From: Microcoleus sp. FACHB-68
Lineage (GTDB): Bacteria > Cyanobacteriota > Cyanobacteriia > Cyanobacteriales > Oscillatoriaceae
Direction of reading: 5' to 3'
Length of the DNA stretch: 64,000 bases
Assembly: GCF_014695715.1 (NCBI RefSeq)
Contig: NZ_JACJOT010000002.1
Span: 124,001-188,000, forward strand
The notes under the pieces: generated by a model
Databases searched by the model: none
Seen by the model: the letters and a program-made list of their open reading frames with translations, nothing else
Told to the model about the DNA's origin: nothing
Made by a program: the position numbers and the translations under genes
Shown: in pieces, positions 42,804 through 51,302 of the stretch
Numbering within the stretch: the first letter of the stretch is position 1
How the letters are laid out: every line of letters starts with the position of its first letter

Positions 42804-44090
42804 ATGGAATCAAAAAAAGTTAATTATCGCAATCCTTGGACTTTCATTCCTAGCCTTTATTTTATTCAAGGTCTCCCTAACGTTATCATCACTGGCGTTT
42901 TGGATATCATTTATAAAAGTCTGGGAATTCCCAACGCTCAAATTACCGCTTTCACAAGTTTACTGAATTTTCCTTGGGTACTTAAACCCTTATGGGCACC
43001 TTTTGTTGATATTTACTCAACCAAAAGAAAGTGGGTACTTTACACCCAGTTAGCCATGATTGGCTGCTTAATTTTGGCAGCCTTCTCCTTCACTCTACCC
43101 AATTTCTTTTTTCTGTCGCTGCTAGCCTTTAGTCTCGCTGCATTTATCTCTGCGACTTATGACATTGCAGCAGATGGATATTATATGTTGGCATTAAGTC
43201 CAGAACAGCAAGCGCTGTTTGCCGGCATTCGCAACGTTGCGTTTCGAGTCGCTTTGATTTTTGGCACTGGATTTTTAGTCGCCTTTGCCGGTCAGCTTGG
43301 AGGAACTCTAGGTAATATTCCTTTAAGCTGGAGCATAACTTTAGGTGTTTCCGCTTTAATCTTTGCAGCTAGTTTTATTTACCACCAGCTAATTTTACCG
43401 TTTCCTGATAGTGATTTATCCAACGCTAGAAACAGAGAAAGCCAAGAGACAGCCCCTTTTTTAGAAGTAATCGCCTCGTACTTCCGCCAGCCTAAAATTT
43501 GGGCGACATTGGCGTTTATTTTATTGTACCGCTTTGCGGAAGTCATGCTGGGTAAAATTGGAAAGCTATTTTTGTTAGATTATCTCCAACAAAGTGGTTT
43601 AGATACAGCAGCCGCGACGAAAGAGGTGGGGATAATCTATGGCACATTTGGAGTAACTTCGCTCATCATCGGAGGCGTTTTAGGAGGATTGATTGTTTCA
43701 AGATATGGCTTAAAAAAGACCATTTGGCCTCTCGCTTTAGCCTTAAATGTCCCCGATGTGTTTTATGTTTACATCGCTTCCCGTCAGCTTCCAGTCCAGT
43801 GGATATATCCGCTTATCTCCATAGAACAGTTCGGATATGGATTAGGCTTCACCGCTTTCATGATTTATTTAATGTACACCTCAAAGGGCAAATATAAAAC
43901 TTCTCATTATGCCATCTCAACCGGCTTCATGGCTTTGGGGAAAATGGTGGCTGAATTTATCAGTGGCCCGATTCAGCAAGGAGTTGGCTATTATAACTTT
44001 TTCATTATTGTCTGCATTCTAACAATTCCCGGAATGCTAACAATCTTGTTCCTTCCTTTAAATGAAGTGGAACAAAATCAAAAAGCTTGA
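42804..44090 (+). CDS. MFS transporter, AmpG/PUCC-like
   Basis: 428 residues, about 12 transmembrane helices. The opening NPWTFIPSLYFIQGLPNVII and PWVLKPLWAPFVDIY closely follow the AmpG/SLC33-like branch of the major facilitator superfamily, which in enterobacteria imports anhydro-muropeptides. A polar central loop (SDLSNARNRESQETAPF) separates the halves. RNVAFRVALIFGTG and SHYAISTGFMALGKMVAEF occupy the usual positions. Candidate role: peptidoglycan-fragment recycling or another solute. Start at the ATG after TCAATCTA; no strong SD. Confidence 0.82.
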   Translation: MESKKVNYRNPWTFIPSLYFIQGLPNVIITGVLDIIYKSLGIPNAQITAFTSLLNFPWVLKPLWAPFVDIYSTKRKWVLYTQLAMIGCLILAAFSFTLPNFFFLSLLAFSLAAFISATYDIAADGYYMLALSPEQQALFAGIRNVAFRVALIFGTGFLVAFAGQLGGTLGNIPLSWSITLGVSALIFAASFIYHQLILPFPDSDLSNARNRESQETAPFLEVIASYFRQPKIWATLAFILLYRFAEVMLGKIGKLFLLDYLQQSGLDTAAATKEVGIIYGTFGVTSLIIGGVLGGLIVSRYGLKKTIWPLALALNVPDVFYVYIASRQLPVQWIYPLISIEQFGYGLGFTAFMIYLMYTSKGKYKTSHYAISTGFMALGKMVAEFISGPIQQGVGYYNFFIIVCILTIPGMLTILFLPLNEVEQNQKA

Positions 44091-44288
44091 AAGTCTCGGA
44101 AAGCTATTTTTTCTGAAAATTAGCATAAGCAGCGTTAATCGTAGCAGTTTTTGCTTAAATACAGAGCGATCTAAACCAACTTCCAAAGTGTAACCTAAAA
44201 AAATACTCCAAAAATTGTTACAACTTAAATTGATGGGAGTTGGTTGTCATTAAAATTGAGAAATTGAACCACTGAAGAGGGTGCAGCT

Positions 44289-44780
44289 ATGACACAAAAT
44301 AATAACGATTTACCTTGGAAGTTTGGAGCAAAAGTTGCTTATTTTCCGATTTTCTATGAGGGGGCATTAGTCGGATTTGGCCGGCGGGAATATGTGGCAA
44401 AAATTGTTCAAGTAATGAATGATGAAGAAAAGCTACGCAAAGCCTTAGAACTCGCTTGTGCTGAGTTGCTAAAGCAGTCTGGCGGGGACAAAAGAAAACT
44501 TGATGAGCTGATCCAGAAATACTTACTCATGGCTGATCGCCCCAAATATGGAAGTAGGGCAATTGCGGTGATGCTGCGAGATCGACAAGCCGAACTGAAT
44601 GTTGGCGATCAGGAATTTGCCCGTTTCTGCGATTCTTATCGTTTATCCCCTCAAGAACTGCAAGAAATTTATGCCGGCGAAGAAGTTATTAACAGTCAAT
44701 TAGTCTCATTAGCGCGAATTTTGGGGGCAACAGTTGAGGAGTTGGTTGAGGTCAGAGATGGCCCTGCCAAACGACAATAG
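44289..44780 (+). CDS. hypothetical protein, possible C-terminal helix-turn-helix
   Basis: 163 residues, soluble, no signal peptide. The N-terminal half (WKFGAKVAYFPIFYEGALVG, then KALELACAELLKQSG) is mixed alpha/beta. The C-terminal half (AVMLRDRQAELNVGDQEFAR ... LSPQELQEIYAGEEVINSQL ... LARILGATVEELVEV) has the spacing of a Cro/XRE-like five-helix bundle, judged by eye. Preceded by GAAGAGGGTGCAGCT, a good ribosome-binding site. Same strand and 120 bp before a Ser/Thr kinase gene. Family not recognised. Confidence 0.7.
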   Translation: MTQNNNDLPWKFGAKVAYFPIFYEGALVGFGRREYVAKIVQVMNDEEKLRKALELACAELLKQSGGDKRKLDELIQKYLLMADRPKYGSRAIAVMLRDRQAELNVGDQEFARFCDSYRLSPQELQEIYAGEEVINSQLVSLARILGATVEELVEVRDGPAKRQ

Positions 44781-44900
44781 CAACCTGCCTAAAGAAAATG
44801 CGCGATCTTCACCTGAAACACTAAAGTATCTTGTGTTCTTCAAACACTCGCTAGAATTGACTTAGATACGTGGGGTGATCAGCACAGGTTAAGGAGTTTT

Positions 44901-46310
44901 ATGAGTGTGATTACTTGCAGCAACGGGCATCAAAATCCGGCTACGTCACGTTTTTGCGAAAACTGCGGGGAATCTTTGCAGGGACAGAATGCCGGCACAG
45001 CAAGCGCTGGAGATTTAATACCGGGAATGCGGTTGCGGGACAGATACTTAATCAAAAATCCTATCGGTCAAGGGGGATTTGGTAAAACTTATTTAGCCGA
45101 AGATACGGGACGCTTTAATGAACCCGTTGTGCTTAAGGAACTTACGCCTTCTTTGCAAGGAACTTCTGCCGTTCAGAAAGCAGAGGAACTGTTTCAGCGG
45201 GAAGCAGCAATGCTGCACAAACTTCAGCATCCTCAAATTCCTCGATTTTGGGAATTCTTTCGTGAGGGAAAACGGCTGTTTTTAGTGCAAGATTTTATTG
45301 AAGGAGAAACGTATCAATCGCTGTTGGATAACCGGCAACAGCGAGGTCAATGTTTTAGCGAAACAGAAATTGTTGAATTATTACAGCAATTGCTGCCGGT
45401 GTTAAGTTATCTACACCGGCAGGGAATTATTCACCGCGATATTGCCCCAGATAATATTATTCGCCGCGAACGAGATGGGATGCCGGTGTTAATTGATTTA
45501 GGCGGTGTTAAGCAAATTGCCAATGAGGTTGCCGGCTCACAAACTTCTGCGAGTGCGACTCGTTTGGGTAAAATTGGTTACGCACCAGATGAGCAAATGC
45601 AAGCCGGTATTGTTGCGCCTCACAGCGATTTGTATGCTTTAGCTGTGACAGCAATTGTATTAATGACCGGCAAACAGCCGCAAGACTTGATCGATTCCCA
45701 TACAATGAATTGGATTTGGGAGAAGCACCTGAAAACAATCAGCCCTCAACTGAAGGGTATTTTGAAACGAATGTTATCCTCTCAGCCAGTTGATCGGTTT
45801 CAATATGCAGAAGAAATCCAGCAATTATTGGATTCTTCTTTTAATCTGCCGGCAACTCAAGTCACCCAGTCTGTTGCCCCAAATCGCCTACCCACTCATC
45901 CGCCTAATTCTAAGCCGATTGCGTCTAATAATTCTGGGCAAGGTGGGCTATTTGACAGTTCTATGGAAGTGCCACAGGAAATTCTTGGTTGGAATTGGGG
46001 GGCTTTTTTGCTGCCGGGTTTCTGGTTTATTACTAATCAAGTTTGGATTGGGGCATTAGCTTGGCTAGATATATCAATTATTACCTTCGGTTTAGCCTTG
46101 CCAACAATGGCAATTATTTTAGGATTGAAAGGCAATGAATGGGCGTGGAAAAGTCGCCGGTGGCACAGTATTGCTGCTTTTAAAGCCCATCAAAGAGCAT
46201 GGGCGGTTGGCGGCTTCATTTTCTGGGGAATTATGTTATTACTCCTTTTAGTGGTGATTGTTTTGCTTGTTTTGGGAATTGGATTTGCTGCTTTCGGTGG
46301 GATGGATTAG
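44901..46310 (+). CDS. Ser/Thr protein kinase with N-terminal zinc ribbon and C-terminal membrane domain
   Basis: 469 residues. A zinc-ribbon (Cys6, His10, Cys19, Cys22) precedes a Hanks-type kinase domain (about 48-315): GQGGFGKTY loop (57-65), Lys79, Glu101, HRDIAPDN (178-185), and IDLGG in place of the metal-binding DFG (Asp199 kept). After a linker, three or four hydrophobic segments (WGAFLLPGFWFITNQVWIGA ... GGFIFWGIMLLLLLVVIVLL) anchor it to the membrane. Such kinases phosphorylate Ser/Thr in cyanobacterial stress and motility circuits. FHA-domain proteins that read phosphothreonine are coded 2-5 kb away. Strong AAGGAG six bases before ATG. Confidence 0.92.
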   Translation: MSVITCSNGHQNPATSRFCENCGESLQGQNAGTASAGDLIPGMRLRDRYLIKNPIGQGGFGKTYLAEDTGRFNEPVVLKELTPSLQGTSAVQKAEELFQREAAMLHKLQHPQIPRFWEFFREGKRLFLVQDFIEGETYQSLLDNRQQRGQCFSETEIVELLQQLLPVLSYLHRQGIIHRDIAPDNIIRRERDGMPVLIDLGGVKQIANEVAGSQTSASATRLGKIGYAPDEQMQAGIVAPHSDLYALAVTAIVLMTGKQPQDLIDSHTMNWIWEKHLKTISPQLKGILKRMLSSQPVDRFQYAEEIQQLLDSSFNLPATQVTQSVAPNRLPTHPPNSKPIASNNSGQGGLFDSSMEVPQEILGWNWGAFLLPGFWFITNQVWIGALAWLDISIITFGLALPTMAIILGLKGNEWAWKSRRWHSIAAFKAHQRAWAVGGFIFWGIMLLLLLVVIVLLVLGIGFAAFGGMD

Positions 46311-46318
46311 ATTTTCAG

Positions 46319-47539
46319 TTAATTTTTAATCATTGCAATCTTTTTTCCAAAAGTATCTGCGATTAACGGCCCAAGCAGACAAGTTACGACAATATAAAGA
46401 ATGATGGCATTAAAAATTCCATCGTTAAGCAATCCTGAATTTTTGCCAAATAAAGCAATTACTAAAACTAAAGCAGCGCGGGACATCGTCAGGCTAAACA
46501 TGACCATGATTTCTGCAAAAGAGTATTTAAAAACCTGGCCGGTAATCCATGCAGCCATAAATTTAGCGCCGGCAGCCCCAAAAATTACTACGATTGCGAT
46601 GCCTAAATTTTCAGGGTGAGTGAAGAGAACACTGGGATTCGATAAAACGCCGACTGAAATTAAAAAAGCCGGAATAAATAAACTATTTCCCACAAATTCA
46701 ATTCGATTCATTAACGGACTGGTGAGGGGAATCAGGCGATTTAAAGAAAGGCCGGCGATAAATGCCCCGACAATCGAATCAACTCCTAATAATACAGTGC
46801 CAGAGGCAACCACAAACAAACAAGTTAGAACAAAAATAAACTGAGTTTGCAGAGATTCTTCTTTTTCTTTTAAGACTAAACGCCCTAACTTTGGAATGCC
46901 CCAAAAGCATAGCATGATCAACACCGGCAGCAGAACTAAAAGCTTTACCCATAAAATTATTCCCACACTGCCGCCGGCAATTGCCTGCACAACTGAAAAG
47001 CCGGTTAATGTTAAAATCGAAGTAACAATTGTGCCACCTACCGCCACACCTACGGCTTCTTGTTGAACAATTCCTAAGCGAGTCATAATGGGGTATGAAA
47101 CTAGCGTATGCGGCGAATAAAGAATTCCTAAAAGCAGGCTGGAAACGAAGGTGCCGGTTAATAATTGACCGGAACCGAACCCCACAATAAACGGAACTCC
47201 AAAGGTTAGTAAGCCAAACACAAGTGCCCGGACACCCAATTGTCTGAAATTACTCAAATTCATTTGGATGCCGGCTAACAGCATAATGTAAAGCAAGCCT
47301 ATTTTTTCTAGGAAAATTAGCTGAGCATCTCGTGATAAAATACCTAAAACGTTGCTGCCAAGAATTGTTCCTAAAATAATTAGCACAACCAATGCCGGCA
47401 AGCGTAATAGCTTCGCAAGCGAGGGGGCAATATAAATTGTTAATAGCAGAATACAAAATATGTAAACTGGATCGGTTAGGGGCAAAATAGTTGCATTTGC
47501 TGAGGTTGCTGAGGAGACTATTATTTGTATAGGGTTCAT
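46319..47539 (-). CDS. CPA2-type cation:proton antiporter
   Basis: 406 residues, about 12 transmembrane helices, KefB/NhaS-like. Characteristic stretches: LPALVVLIILGTILGSNVLG, LGLLYIMLLAGIQMNLSNF (helix 3), SPHTLVSYPIMTRLG (discontinuous-helix region), GVDSIVGAFIAGLSLNRLIP and RIEFVGNSLFIPAFLISVGV. The soluble RCK/USP domain found on many relatives is absent. Predicted to exchange Na+ or K+ for H+ across the plasma or thylakoid membrane. Converges with the kinase gene (8 bp apart). The ion specificity is not visible. Confidence 0.88.
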   Translation of the reverse strand: MNPIQIIVSSATSANATILPLTDPVYIFCILLLTIYIAPSLAKLLRLPALVVLIILGTILGSNVLGILSRDAQLIFLEKIGLLYIMLLAGIQMNLSNFRQLGVRALVFGLLTFGVPFIVGFGSGQLLTGTFVSSLLLGILYSPHTLVSYPIMTRLGIVQQEAVGVAVGGTIVTSILTLTGFSVVQAIAGGSVGIILWVKLLVLLPVLIMLCFWGIPKLGRLVLKEKEESLQTQFIFVLTCLFVVASGTVLLGVDSIVGAFIAGLSLNRLIPLTSPLMNRIEFVGNSLFIPAFLISVGVLSNPSVLFTHPENLGIAIVVIFGAAGAKFMAAWITGQVFKYSFAEIMVMFSLTMSRAALVLVIALFGKNSGLLNDGIFNAIILYIVVTCLLGPLIADTFGKKIAMIKN

Positions 47540-47565
47540 TGCAGTTATTGCAGGGGTTTATTTTT

Positions 47566-47670
47566 TTAACCGCAGATGCACGCAGATAAACGCAGATGGG
47601 TTATTTGTTGGTGGTTGAGATTAATGGGGGATTTTTTTACCACAGATGCACACAGATGGACACAGATGAG
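47566..47670 (+). repeat. dispersed CGCAGATG / CACAGATG repeats
   Basis: Two blocks, AACCGCAGATGCACGCAGAT (from about 47571) plus AAACGCAGATG, and ACCACAGATGCACACAGATG (from about 47640) plus GACACAGATGAG, show the same roughly 10-bp spaced AGATG word. Related words occur at 19521-19590, 53065 and 55245. The spacer 47540-47815 has no gene. Confidence 0.6.
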
Positions 47671-47815
47671 GTTGATAGTTTGATGCGTTTAATAGTTCGG
47701 TTTCAGGGATTTTGTGGTAGTTGTTTATTTGGCATTTTTTATTAAAAAATATTTATTACTAAAGAATATTATTAATAAAAAATGCTTTTTTTTGCTGCCG
47801 GCCTGATTAAAATCC

Positions 47816-48244
47816 TTACAACCACTCACCACCTTTAAAACGCCAGCGCACAAACAAAATACGCATTAAGGATTGAGAAGCGATATAAATTCCCAACCAC
47901 ACTATGCTGTAATGAAGCACAAATAAAGGCAGTTCAAATTGACCCTTTGGCACCCCAGGCAAACCAATTACTATCGCTAAAATCGATACAAAAATTCCTT
48001 CCCAGATGCCGGCAAGCAGTTGAAAAACTCCTGGCCAATCATAATCCCAGCGAAATTTTTGCAGGTAGTTATAAAGGAAATCCCAACCAAGGCCGAAAAT
48101 TGCCAAATATCCCAGTATCCAAAAATAAATTGCACCTGGTTTATTGCCAATCATGCCAAGAAAAAAGGGAAGGGTTAGCAACACGCCAACGGTAGCGAAG
48201 AGTAATAACCGGCTTTGCCACCGGCCTAGTAAAGTTGGAGTCAT
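47816..48244 (-). CDS. hypothetical four-helix membrane protein
   Basis: 142 residues with four hydrophobic helices (about 13-33, 38-58, 78-98, 108-128): LLLFATVGVLLTLPFFLGMI, YFWILGYLAIFGLGWDFLYN, FQLLAGIWEGIFVSILAIVI and FVLHYSIVWLGIYIASQSLM. The cytosolic end is RWRFKGGEWL. Lies 32 bp after the FHA-flavoprotein gene, same strand, so probably co-transcribed. I recognise no family. Confidence 0.7.
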   Translation of the reverse strand: MTPTLLGRWQSRLLLFATVGVLLTLPFFLGMIGNKPGAIYFWILGYLAIFGLGWDFLYNYLQKFRWDYDWPGVFQLLAGIWEGIFVSILAIVIGLPGVPKGQFELPLFVLHYSIVWLGIYIASQSLMRILFVRWRFKGGEWL

Positions 48245-48275
48245 CTTGATTTAAGTTTGGGATAGAAGTTTTTGA

Positions 48276-50240
48276 TTAGGGAGATTGATTGGCAACCCAT
48301 TTTAACCACTGCCCTAAAGAAGTGAGTAAATTGAGCCGGCTGATTCCTATTGCACGCGCTGCGGCTAAACTATCAACCGTGCGAAGTGCGGCATATTGTA
48401 AGCCTAAAAAGCTATCAACCGGCGCATAAGGGCCGCCCAATGTAATCGCACCGGCAGCGTACATCCGGCCTCGATCTGCCCGCATTTCTACTAATTCAAA
48501 ATCATTGGCAACACTCAGGCGTCCCAAATGATTTAGCGGAAGATTGTAACAGTTAACCAAATCATTTAGTAAAGGATTTGCGGTAACATGAGCATCAAGG
48601 CCGGTGGCGTCAATAATAAAGTTAGCCTCTAGTTTTACTTGCCCCTTAAATCCCTTCTCCTGAATATAAGTAATAATGCCATTTTGTTCGCCCTCAACGC
48701 GTTCAACTTCACCAAATGCAATCTGATACCAACCCTGATTTAATCCTTCTTGAACAATGCGTTTCCAATCTCCGCGATCTGCCGTTGTACTGCCACCCCA
48801 GTCTGCCAGTAAACGCTTGCGCTGTTCCGGAGTTGCCTTTTCTAGCACTGCCCGCATTTCGCCACCCCAACCGGCTTTTGGCCAGTTAAAAGGTTGAAAT
48901 TCATAGTGGTTTTTAACTTGGCGCTGAGCACTGCCAAATTTGTTACCTTGAGGCTTAGGAGATCGCATCAAATGTAACAGGGAAATATTCGGATTCCGCT
49001 GCCGCGCTTCATAAATTCGCTGCACAATTCGAGAGGCTACAATTCCCCGTCCGCGAATTAATACGGTGCCACCATTTTGCTCTAAATATTCATAAACGTG
49101 TTTATGATCTTCATAGGCGTTTACGACTGATTTAAAATCGCCGGTTTTTTCGCGGTAATCTTGCAAATCGGGGAGAAATTGAATCGCCGGATAGCCGGTG
49201 GCGATTTGCACATATCTTGTTAGGAGAAACGCCCGATCTCGCCGGCTGGCATCTCCCCGCGAATAAGCGATGGCATAGCGTCCATCATCGGTTTTGCGAA
49301 TTGCCCGAATGCGCCCGTAGCGAAAGATGCCATCCCAACCAATGCGCGTGGCTTCTCGATCAATGGAATTAAATACATTGCCGGCGCGAGGCGTGTAAGT
49401 TTCAGCAAAGGTTGGTTCTGCAAAGACTTGCCACAAATATTTAAAAGATGCCCCAATTTGTCCTTTAAAAAAGTCGCCCCAAGCCTCCCGCAGGGCATAA
49501 CTCGGCCAACCCCATATATTATCGGGACAGGAATCTGAATTGGAACGCAACCGTTCGTGTAAAGGAATTTGGGAATTGAGGCAAAGCCGGCGATAACGGG
49601 CGTAAGGTTCTTTCTCCATCCCTAAAGCAGCAATTTGCCCAGGTTTAACCCCAAAAATCCGCAATAAATCAACCCAGATAAAACTACCTAAGCCGGCACC
49701 AATCGCCGCATAATCAATTTCATCCACCGGCAACCCTGTTGCGTGCAAATCTTGCACCGGCACGATTTTAGAATCTATAAAAGCTTGAGGTGGAAAGCCG
49801 GCAGCAATCACCGGCGGCTGTGGCGGCTGGGTGGGATCGGGCAGATCCGTATGAGGATTAAATAAAATTGGCGAATTACTTGTCTGTGTTGGGGCAGGGG
49901 CAGAACCGGCAAACGAGACATTAATCTGGTAAGGGCCAACTTGCAGTGTATCGCCATTCGCCAAGGCGCAGCGCTGCTGAAGCGTCCCATTGACAAACGT
50001 TCCGTTGCGGCTGCCTTGATCAACAACAACCAAGCCGCCCGACTCCATATCAATCAAGGCATGGAAGCGAGAAACTTGATCGCTATTGAGTACCAAGCGG
50101 GAAACGCGATTGCCGGCAATTTCTGCAGGCATTTGAGAAAATTCTCGTCCTAGGGCAATGGGCAAACCCAGCACAGGTTCTCGCCGTTCCCCAGTCGCTG
50201 GATCGTCCCATCTCAATCGTATTTGTACAGGTGATACCAT
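48276..50240 (-). CDS. FHA domain fused to a flavin-dependent oxidoreductase-like domain
   Basis: 654 residues. An FHA phosphothreonine-binding domain at about 20-110 shows GRE, SRFHALI and DQGSRNGTFVNG. A Pro-rich linker (about 111-165) leads to a large domain opening with a dinucleotide-binding loop (IDYAAIGAGLGSF, about 175-187). Later segments such as LIRGRGIVASRIVQRIYEAR (second Rossmann strand) and LEANFIIDATGLDAHVTANP plus YAAGAITLGGPYAPVDSFLG are typical of FAD/NADPH monooxygenase-like enzymes, the last being the FAD-closing motif. Substrate unknown. The coupling of a phosphopeptide reader to a flavoenzyme suggests recruitment by a Ser/Thr kinase, one of which lies 2 kb away. Confidence 0.85.
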   Translation of the reverse strand: MVSPVQIRLRWDDPATGERREPVLGLPIALGREFSQMPAEIAGNRVSRLVLNSDQVSRFHALIDMESGGLVVVDQGSRNGTFVNGTLQQRCALANGDTLQVGPYQINVSFAGSAPAPTQTSNSPILFNPHTDLPDPTQPPQPPVIAAGFPPQAFIDSKIVPVQDLHATGLPVDEIDYAAIGAGLGSFIWVDLLRIFGVKPGQIAALGMEKEPYARYRRLCLNSQIPLHERLRSNSDSCPDNIWGWPSYALREAWGDFFKGQIGASFKYLWQVFAEPTFAETYTPRAGNVFNSIDREATRIGWDGIFRYGRIRAIRKTDDGRYAIAYSRGDASRRDRAFLLTRYVQIATGYPAIQFLPDLQDYREKTGDFKSVVNAYEDHKHVYEYLEQNGGTVLIRGRGIVASRIVQRIYEARQRNPNISLLHLMRSPKPQGNKFGSAQRQVKNHYEFQPFNWPKAGWGGEMRAVLEKATPEQRKRLLADWGGSTTADRGDWKRIVQEGLNQGWYQIAFGEVERVEGEQNGIITYIQEKGFKGQVKLEANFIIDATGLDAHVTANPLLNDLVNCYNLPLNHLGRLSVANDFELVEMRADRGRMYAAGAITLGGPYAPVDSFLGLQYAALRTVDSLAAARAIGISRLNLLTSLGQWLKWVANQSP

Positions 50241-50583
50241 TTTAAGATTTTAGATAATAGATTTTTGGGGATTGGGCATTGGGGATTGGGCATTGGGCAT
50301 GGGGCATGGGGCATGGGGCATGGGGCATTGGGCATGGGGCATGGGGCAAGGCTTCGCCAACCTAAAGGTATGGGCAAGGCTTCGCCAACCTAAAGGTAGG
50401 GGTAAGGCTGCGCCAACCTAAAGGTATGGGTGAGTTTGTAGTGGATTTTTCCTTTCTTAGGTAGATTGTGGTCGTTATTACAACCTAGGAAGGCATTGAA
50501 AATTTCTCCCCATCTCCCCCTCATTCAATGCCCCATGCCCAATGCCCCATGCCCAATCCCCAATGCCCCATGCCCGCTAAGTA
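50241..50583. repeat. repeat cluster: GGGCAT arrays in inverted orientation around three 28-bp repeats
   Basis: Left array (about 50266-50348) consists of GGGGCAT/GGGCATT units; right array (about 50527-50576) is its reverse complement (CCCCATGCCCAATG). Between them three direct 28-bp copies of AAGGCTTCGCCAACCTAAAG begin at 50347, 50375 and 50403. No gene. The arms could form a long stem on either strand. Confidence 0.85.
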
Positions 50584-51150
50584 TCAGTTAGGCATAACAA
50601 CACTAACCGCTGCTGCCAGGGAAGTGCCACACCAAGGACAGCCCAAGTCTAGCCGTTCGTAGGGGGAAATGCGGTGGCAACAGGGACACTCTAAACCGTA
50701 ACTAGCGTTTGGGGGGACAGTGGGAGAAATTGCAGGTTTAACCGGCTTTGCGGGTGAGTGAAATGCTGGAATTGCTGCCGGTGGAGAGGCGATAACTGTC
50801 GGCGCAACGCCGGAAGTTGTCACAGATACGGTAACAACGTTGAGTTCCACTTCGCCTAAGAGAATTCTGCTGTCTGGGTGGAGAGGCAGTTCTCCCACAG
50901 TTAGCCGGTGTCCATCAACAGCGGGTGGATTTGTATCGCGAAGGTTCCGCAATGAAAAGTTATTTTGCTGCCGGTTAAAAAAGATTTCGACGTGCAGCCC
51001 TGATACGGTTGGATGCGTCAATACGATATCACACCGGCTGGGGTCGCGACCGATACGGACGGTTCCCGGATGTTTGCTAGGCTGTTGGTCTTGGATTGTT
51101 TGGGATCTGGGCTGACCGGCTTCTAACCACTCTAAAATTAGTTGATTCAT
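50584..51150 (-). CDS. FHA-domain protein with C-terminal zinc ribbon
   Basis: 188 residues from the ATG at 51150, chosen because GGAGGAGAG directly precedes it; the longer frame adds 16 Cys/Arg-rich residues without support. The FHA domain (about 25-105) has RIGRDPSRCDIV, SGLHVEIFF and RDTNPPAVDG, covering the Arg, Ser and Asn/Asp phosphothreonine contacts. A Pro/Ala linker (about 108-150) leads to a zinc ribbon, CPCCHRISPYERLDLGCPWC. No transmembrane helix. A reader of phosphorylated proteins is inferred. It sits just past the repeat cluster from the FHA-flavoprotein gene and is transcribed the same way. Confidence 0.85.
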   Translation of the reverse strand: MNQLILEWLEAGQPRSQTIQDQQPSKHPGTVRIGRDPSRCDIVLTHPTVSGLHVEIFFNRQQNNFSLRNLRDTNPPAVDGHRLTVGELPLHPDSRILLGEVELNVVTVSVTTSGVAPTVIASPPAAIPAFHSPAKPVKPAISPTVPPNASYGLECPCCHRISPYERLDLGCPWCGTSLAAAVSVVMPN

Positions 51151-51302
51151 CTCTCCTCCGCAGCGCTCTTTTCTGTTGTAGCATCCCGCTGGAATCAACT
51201 ATTAATATTATTCAACTTTATAAGCCGGTCTTTAATATCTTGACATTGAGACTTGTTACATCTAATTACACTTGTTTTAAGCAAACCTGCATTTCCTGCG
51301 AA

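Noticed and set aside
50347-50430. CRISPR array
   Set aside because: The three 28-bp copies abut with no spacers, and no cas gene is present.
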